The notes below the pieces were generated by a model. It saw only the letters and a program-made list of their open reading frames with translations. It had not been told where the DNA came from and made no database searches. The position numbers and the translations under genes were made by a program. A DNA stretch of 64,000 bases from an uncultured Flavobacteriales bacterium (GTDB lineage: Bacteria > Bacteroidota > Bacteroidia > Flavobacteriales_D > Crocinitomicaceae): contig CAJXJK010000002.1 of the NCBI GenBank assembly GCA_913054135.1, forward strand, positions 186,001 to 250,000, given 5' to 3'. Of the stretch, positions 60,856-64,000 are shown one piece after another. How positions within the stretch are numbered: the first letter of the stretch is position 1; each line of letters opens with the position of its first letter.

Positions 60856-62742
60856 TTACATTCTTTCAGGAACTTGGATTCCTAATAAACCCATTGCGGT
60901 TTTAATAACTGAACCAACATTTTGACTCAGTACTAATCTCATGTTCATTTTTTGAGCATCTTCTTCTTTGAAAATTGATACCGACTGATAAAATGAGTTG
61001 TACAACTTCACTAATTCGTATGAATAGTTAGCAATCAATGCTGGTGAGTATTCTTTTCCTGCCATTTGAATCAATTCAGGATAATCAGCTAAATGCTTGA
61101 TTAGTTCTCTTTCTGATTCATGAATATCTATTGTAGTTTGAACTTCTGAAATATTCTCAGCTTTTCTCAACAATGAAGATATACGAGCATGAGCATATTG
61201 AATGAAGGGACCTGTATTACCATTTAAATCAACTGATTCTTCAGGGTTAAATAACATTCTCTTCTTTGGGTCAACTTTCATTAGGTAATACTTAAGACCT
61301 CCTAATCCGATCATTCTGTAGAGAGCAGTTTTCTCATCCTCGCTCATGCCTTCAATATGACCTCTTTCTTGAGTCATATCTTTAGCTTTTTGAACCACAT
61401 CATTAATCAAATCGTCAGCGTCTACTACGGTTCCTTCTCTTGATTTCATCTTACCTGTAGGTAAATCAACCATTCCGTAAGAAAGATGATAACAGTTTGC
61501 TGCCCACTTAAAACCTAATTTTTTAAGAATTAAAAAGAGTACTTTAAAGTGGTAATCTTGTTCGTTACCTACTGTATAAACGATCCCATCTAATTTTGGA
61601 TAATCTAAGAATCTTTGATAAGCCGTTCCAATATCTTGCGTCATGTAAACTGCGGTACCATCTGCTCTTAGAACTAATTTTTCATCTAAGCCTTCATCTG
61701 ACAAATCAATCCAAACTGAACCGTCATCTTTCTTAAAGAAAGTACCCGATTCTAATCCTTTTTCAACTAATTCTTTTCCAGTGATGTAAGTATCAGACTC
61801 ATAATAGAGTTTATCAAAACTAACGCCCATAGACTCATAAGTAACATCAAAGCCTTTATAAACCCATCCGTTCATTTTCTCCCAAAGCGCATAAACTTGT
61901 GACTCTTTAGCTTCCCACTTTAATAACATTTCCTTCACATCTTTCATGATCTGAGTTTGGTTATTAAGTAGCTCCTTTATCTTACCTTCAATTGCTTTTC
62001 TGGCCTTGTCATCTTCTTTTTCGGCAGATGCTTCGCTCAATCTTTGATATTCAGCAATTGCTTTTTCATCTCCGTTTCCGAAATTACCTTCAGCCCACTC
62101 TTTAGACAATACTGCTAGCTCTTCTTTTAGCGCCTTATCAAAAGCAACATAGTACTTACCAACGAGTTTATCGCCTTTCATTCCTGATGACTCAGGGGTT
62201 TCTCCCTCTCCAAAACGTTCCCAGGCCAGCATACTTTTACAAATATGGATTCCTCTATCATTAATGATTTGAGTCTTCACCATTTCGTATCCGTTTACAC
62301 CAAGTATAAGTGAAACCGAGTGCCCTAAAAAGTTGTTTCTTAAGTGTCCTAAATGCAGTGGCTTGTTTGTATTCGGAGATGAATACTCAACCATTTGAAT
62401 TTTAGATTCAGAAAGATCTAATCCATAATTCTCTTGAGCATTTATACCCTTCAACTGCTCTAACCAGTATGAATCAGCAATTTCGAAATTCAGAAATCCT
62501 TTTACGGTATTGTAAGCAGTTACAAGATCAATTGATTCCATCAATTTCTCTGCAATTTCGGCACCTGTTTCTTCAGGCCCCTTTTTAGAGATTTTTAAGA
62601 ATGGAAATACCACTAATGTTATATCTCCTTTAAAATCTTTCCTTGTTTTTTGAAGTTGGATTTGTGCTGGATTTACATCTACACTATAAAGTTCACTAAT
62701 AATTTTAAGCAAGGCCGGAGCCAATTTTGATTCCAAATTCAT
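60856..62742 (-). CDS. argS: Arginyl-tRNA synthetase
   Basis: A 628-residue class I synthetase: the N-terminal Arg-specific domain (1-110), the HIGH-type motif SSPNTNKPLHLGHLRNNF (HLGH at 130-133), VGNEQDYHFKVLF, a KMSKS-like GKMKSREG, and a DALR anticodon-binding C-terminus (YELVKLYNSFYQSVSIF). It charges tRNA-Arg. It begins immediately after the arginase stop (0 bases), so translation is likely coupled. Its length is slightly above the common 550-600 residues owing to an inserted helical segment near 210-260. Confidence 0.96.
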   Translation of the reverse strand: MNLESKLAPALLKIISELYSVDVNPAQIQLQKTRKDFKGDITLVVFPFLKISKKGPEETGAEIAEKLMESIDLVTAYNTVKGFLNFEIADSYWLEQLKGINAQENYGLDLSESKIQMVEYSSPNTNKPLHLGHLRNNFLGHSVSLILGVNGYEMVKTQIINDRGIHICKSMLAWERFGEGETPESSGMKGDKLVGKYYVAFDKALKEELAVLSKEWAEGNFGNGDEKAIAEYQRLSEASAEKEDDKARKAIEGKIKELLNNQTQIMKDVKEMLLKWEAKESQVYALWEKMNGWVYKGFDVTYESMGVSFDKLYYESDTYITGKELVEKGLESGTFFKKDDGSVWIDLSDEGLDEKLVLRADGTAVYMTQDIGTAYQRFLDYPKLDGIVYTVGNEQDYHFKVLFLILKKLGFKWAANCYHLSYGMVDLPTGKMKSREGTVVDADDLINDVVQKAKDMTQERGHIEGMSEDEKTALYRMIGLGGLKYYLMKVDPKKRMLFNPEESVDLNGNTGPFIQYAHARISSLLRKAENISEVQTTIDIHESERELIKHLADYPELIQMAGKEYSPALIANYSYELVKLYNSFYQSVSIFKEEDAQKMNMRLVLSQNVGSVIKTAMGLLGIQVPERM

Positions 62743-63699
62743 TTATAATCGATTTTCGATATGTTGGGTAAATTCTTCTAATATGTCGTAAGCTACTTCA
62801 GCCATGCGATTAATCTTTTCGTCTAAACAGGGATTGATTTCAACCACTTCAATGCAGTTTACTTTATCCCATTTAGCAAATTCATTTAAAAAATGTTGTG
62901 CCTCTTCAGGAGAAAGTCCATTCTCAACAGGTGTTCCTGTTCCTTTTGACACCATGATGCAATCCATTGAATCAACGTCAAAAGAAACATACACCATATC
63001 ACAATCAGCCAATTTTGATTTGACTTCTTCTGATACTAACTGCATGCCCTTGCTCCTGATTTCATCTACAGAATAGTTTTTAACTCCATTCCTCTCAATA
63101 AACTCATCTTCAGGTTTTTCGGTGTCTCTAACTGAAATAAAAACCACATCTTCTGTATTCACTTTAGGGCTAATTCCACCCATGTCTTTCAACTTATTCC
63201 AATGATCAACAGTATTCGTTTTCGGTTGGTTAATCTGAGAATCAAGATTGTCTGTACCCAAGGCAGTTGCCAATGGCATACCATGAATATTACCTGAAGG
63301 AGTTGTATAAGGTGTATGAATATCAGCATGAGCGTCAATCCAGATAACACCTAAACGTTTATTAGGGTATTGTTTTTTTATGCCTGCAATGGTTCCACCT
63401 GCACAAGCATGATCACCTGAAAGCACCAAAGGAAAATCATTCTCACTTAAAACATGTGAAATAACGTCTGCAGTATTTTGGTAAACATTCACCAATCCGT
63501 CAATACGCTTGGCAAATTCAAAATCAGTTGGTTCGTTTAATAAATCATTCTCATGAGCTATTTCAAACCTTTCAAACTTCCCGAAGTATCCACTATTCTT
63601 GTTATGAGCGACAACCTTCAAGGCTCCGACACCAAGGCTTGCGCCACGAGTTCCTGCACCTATTTCAGAAGTGTTTTCAATGATTTTGATTTGAGGCAT
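62743..63699 (-). CDS. Arginase-family ureohydrolase
   Basis: A 318-residue binuclear manganese hydrolase. Metal ligands are visible in GDHACAGG, WIDAHADIHTP and SFDVDSMD; the loop TTPSGNIHGMPLA follows the first Asp cluster as in arginases. The C-terminal ENGLSPEEAQHFLNEF is typical of arginase more than agmatinase. Arginine to ornithine and urea is the expected reaction; agmatinase or formimidoylglutamase remain possible. It is the first gene of an operon with argS. Confidence 0.88.
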   Translation of the reverse strand: MPQIKIIENTSEIGAGTRGASLGVGALKVVAHNKNSGYFGKFERFEIAHENDLLNEPTDFEFAKRIDGLVNVYQNTADVISHVLSENDFPLVLSGDHACAGGTIAGIKKQYPNKRLGVIWIDAHADIHTPYTTPSGNIHGMPLATALGTDNLDSQINQPKTNTVDHWNKLKDMGGISPKVNTEDVVFISVRDTEKPEDEFIERNGVKNYSVDEIRSKGMQLVSEEVKSKLADCDMVYVSFDVDSMDCIMVSKGTGTPVENGLSPEEAQHFLNEFAKWDKVNCIEVVEINPCLDEKINRMAEVAYDILEEFTQHIENRL

Positions 63700-63717
63700 A
63701 AATTAGTTTTAAGAAAG

Positions 63718-63725
63718 CAAATTTA
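63718..63725 (-). promoter_or_regulatory. -7 box TAAATTTG for the arginase-argS operon
   Basis: An exact match on the minus strand, 18 bases upstream of the arginase ATG at 63699. A weak TTTA -33 element lies 19 bases further up. Confidence 0.45.
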
Positions 63726-63750
63726 ATCTTTTTCAAGGGGATATTAAACA

Positions 63751-63785
63751 TTTGGGCAGAAGGTCTGAATAAAATGATATATTTG
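63751..63785 (+). promoter_or_regulatory. Promoter, TTTG-N23-TATATTTG
   Basis: TTTG (63751-63754), 23 bases, TATATTTG (63778-63785), 24 bases before the ATG at 63810. It diverges from the arginase promoter. Confidence 0.55.
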
Positions 63786-63809
63786 TTATTCAAATTCCTG
63801 AAAACGAGA

Positions 63810-64000
63810 ATGAAGAAATTACTACCATTACTAGCATTGCCATTACTTTTTGTAACGAGTTGTGGAAAAAGCAAAATCAAAGAAGGTGAACTTACTTATG
63901 ATGTTACTTATCCTTACATGGAAGTGACTGGCCTGATGTCTGCTATTTTACCAAAAGAAATGACAATCGTTTTCAAAGGAACTAAAATGATGACCACTAT
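63810..64000 (+). CDS. Lipoprotein, 5' end only
   Basis: The first 63 codons of a lipoprotein that runs off the window. The signal MKKLLPLLALPLLFVTSC puts the lipidated Cys at residue 18. The mature start KEGELTYDVTYP followed by ILPKEMTIVFKG resembles DUF4412-like Bacteroidota lipoproteins, which is tentative. A full promoter precedes it. Confidence 0.75.
   Translation, partial: MKKLLPLLALPLLFVTSCGKSKIKEGELTYDVTYPYMEVTGLMSAILPKEMTIVFKGTKMMTT

Overview
The window looks like a chromosomal segment of a marine or aquatic member of the Bacteroidota, most likely Flavobacteriales. The DNA is AT-rich. Five large secreted proteins end in type IX secretion (T9SS) C-terminal sorting domains, and two loci encode PorP/SprF-type outer-membrane proteins. 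Many lipoproteins have an SC or AC lipobox. Several genes are preceded by the Bacteroidota promoter form TTTG (or TTG), 17-23 nt, TAnnTTTG. The genus cannot be named from sequence alone. No rRNA, tRNA, CRISPR array, phage or classical insertion sequence was seen, and no gene-free stretch exceeds about 300 bases.

Layout. 1-2.6 kb: end of ispH, overlapping uvrB, and a small gene. 2.6-3.1 kb: a GIY-YIG nuclease gene boxed in by two copies of a REP-like paired palindrome, the best mobile-element candidate here. 3.2-8.8 kb: a PorP-like protein, a membrane protein, a STAS-like protein translationally overlapped with a PAS histidine kinase, and a DEAD-box helicase. 9-21 kb: a T9SS subtilase, a repeat-type periplasmic protein, a PLP enzyme, a DUF2341/LamG T9SS protein, a small-molecule kinase, an SDR enzyme and lipoproteins. 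22.8-24 kb: a PadR repressor with its own operator and a membrane partner. 24-33.3 kb: a lipoprotein, a GldK-like protein with two tandem modules, a DAACS symporter, a secreted esterase and a MacB-type tripartite export operon. 33.3-46.4 kb: an rRNA methyltransferase, lipoproteins, a DUF2339-DUF3999 pair, a membrane-anchored winged-helix regulator, small unknown genes, a rhodanese remnant and a PD40 protein. 46.6-57.9 kb: a 1482-residue PKD metallophosphoesterase, a SpoIIE-type phosphatase, PhoD with a glycine-rich secreted partner, and a PorP-like pseudogene. 58-64 kb: a Crp/Fnr regulator upstream of DUF983 and rhodanese, glutathione peroxidase, a hibernation factor, argS with arginase, and the start of a lipoprotein.

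How it fits together. Much of the window serves the cell envelope: secreted hydrolases exported by a T9SS whose core genes lie elsewhere, outer-membrane PorP-like proteins that may help anchor or export such cargo, lipoproteins, and membrane signalling proteins (PAS kinase, SpoIIE phosphatase, inverted ToxR-like regulator, PadR pair, Crp/Fnr). The housekeeping genes (ispH, uvrB, argS, rlmI-like, HPF, glutathione peroxidase) are ordinary. The most unusual items are the REP-flanked GIY-YIG gene, the tandem GldK-like protein, promoters whose -7 box lies only 4-6 nt from the start codon, the TTTACACT direct repeats shared by two promoters, and two decayed gene copies (PorP-like and rhodanese).
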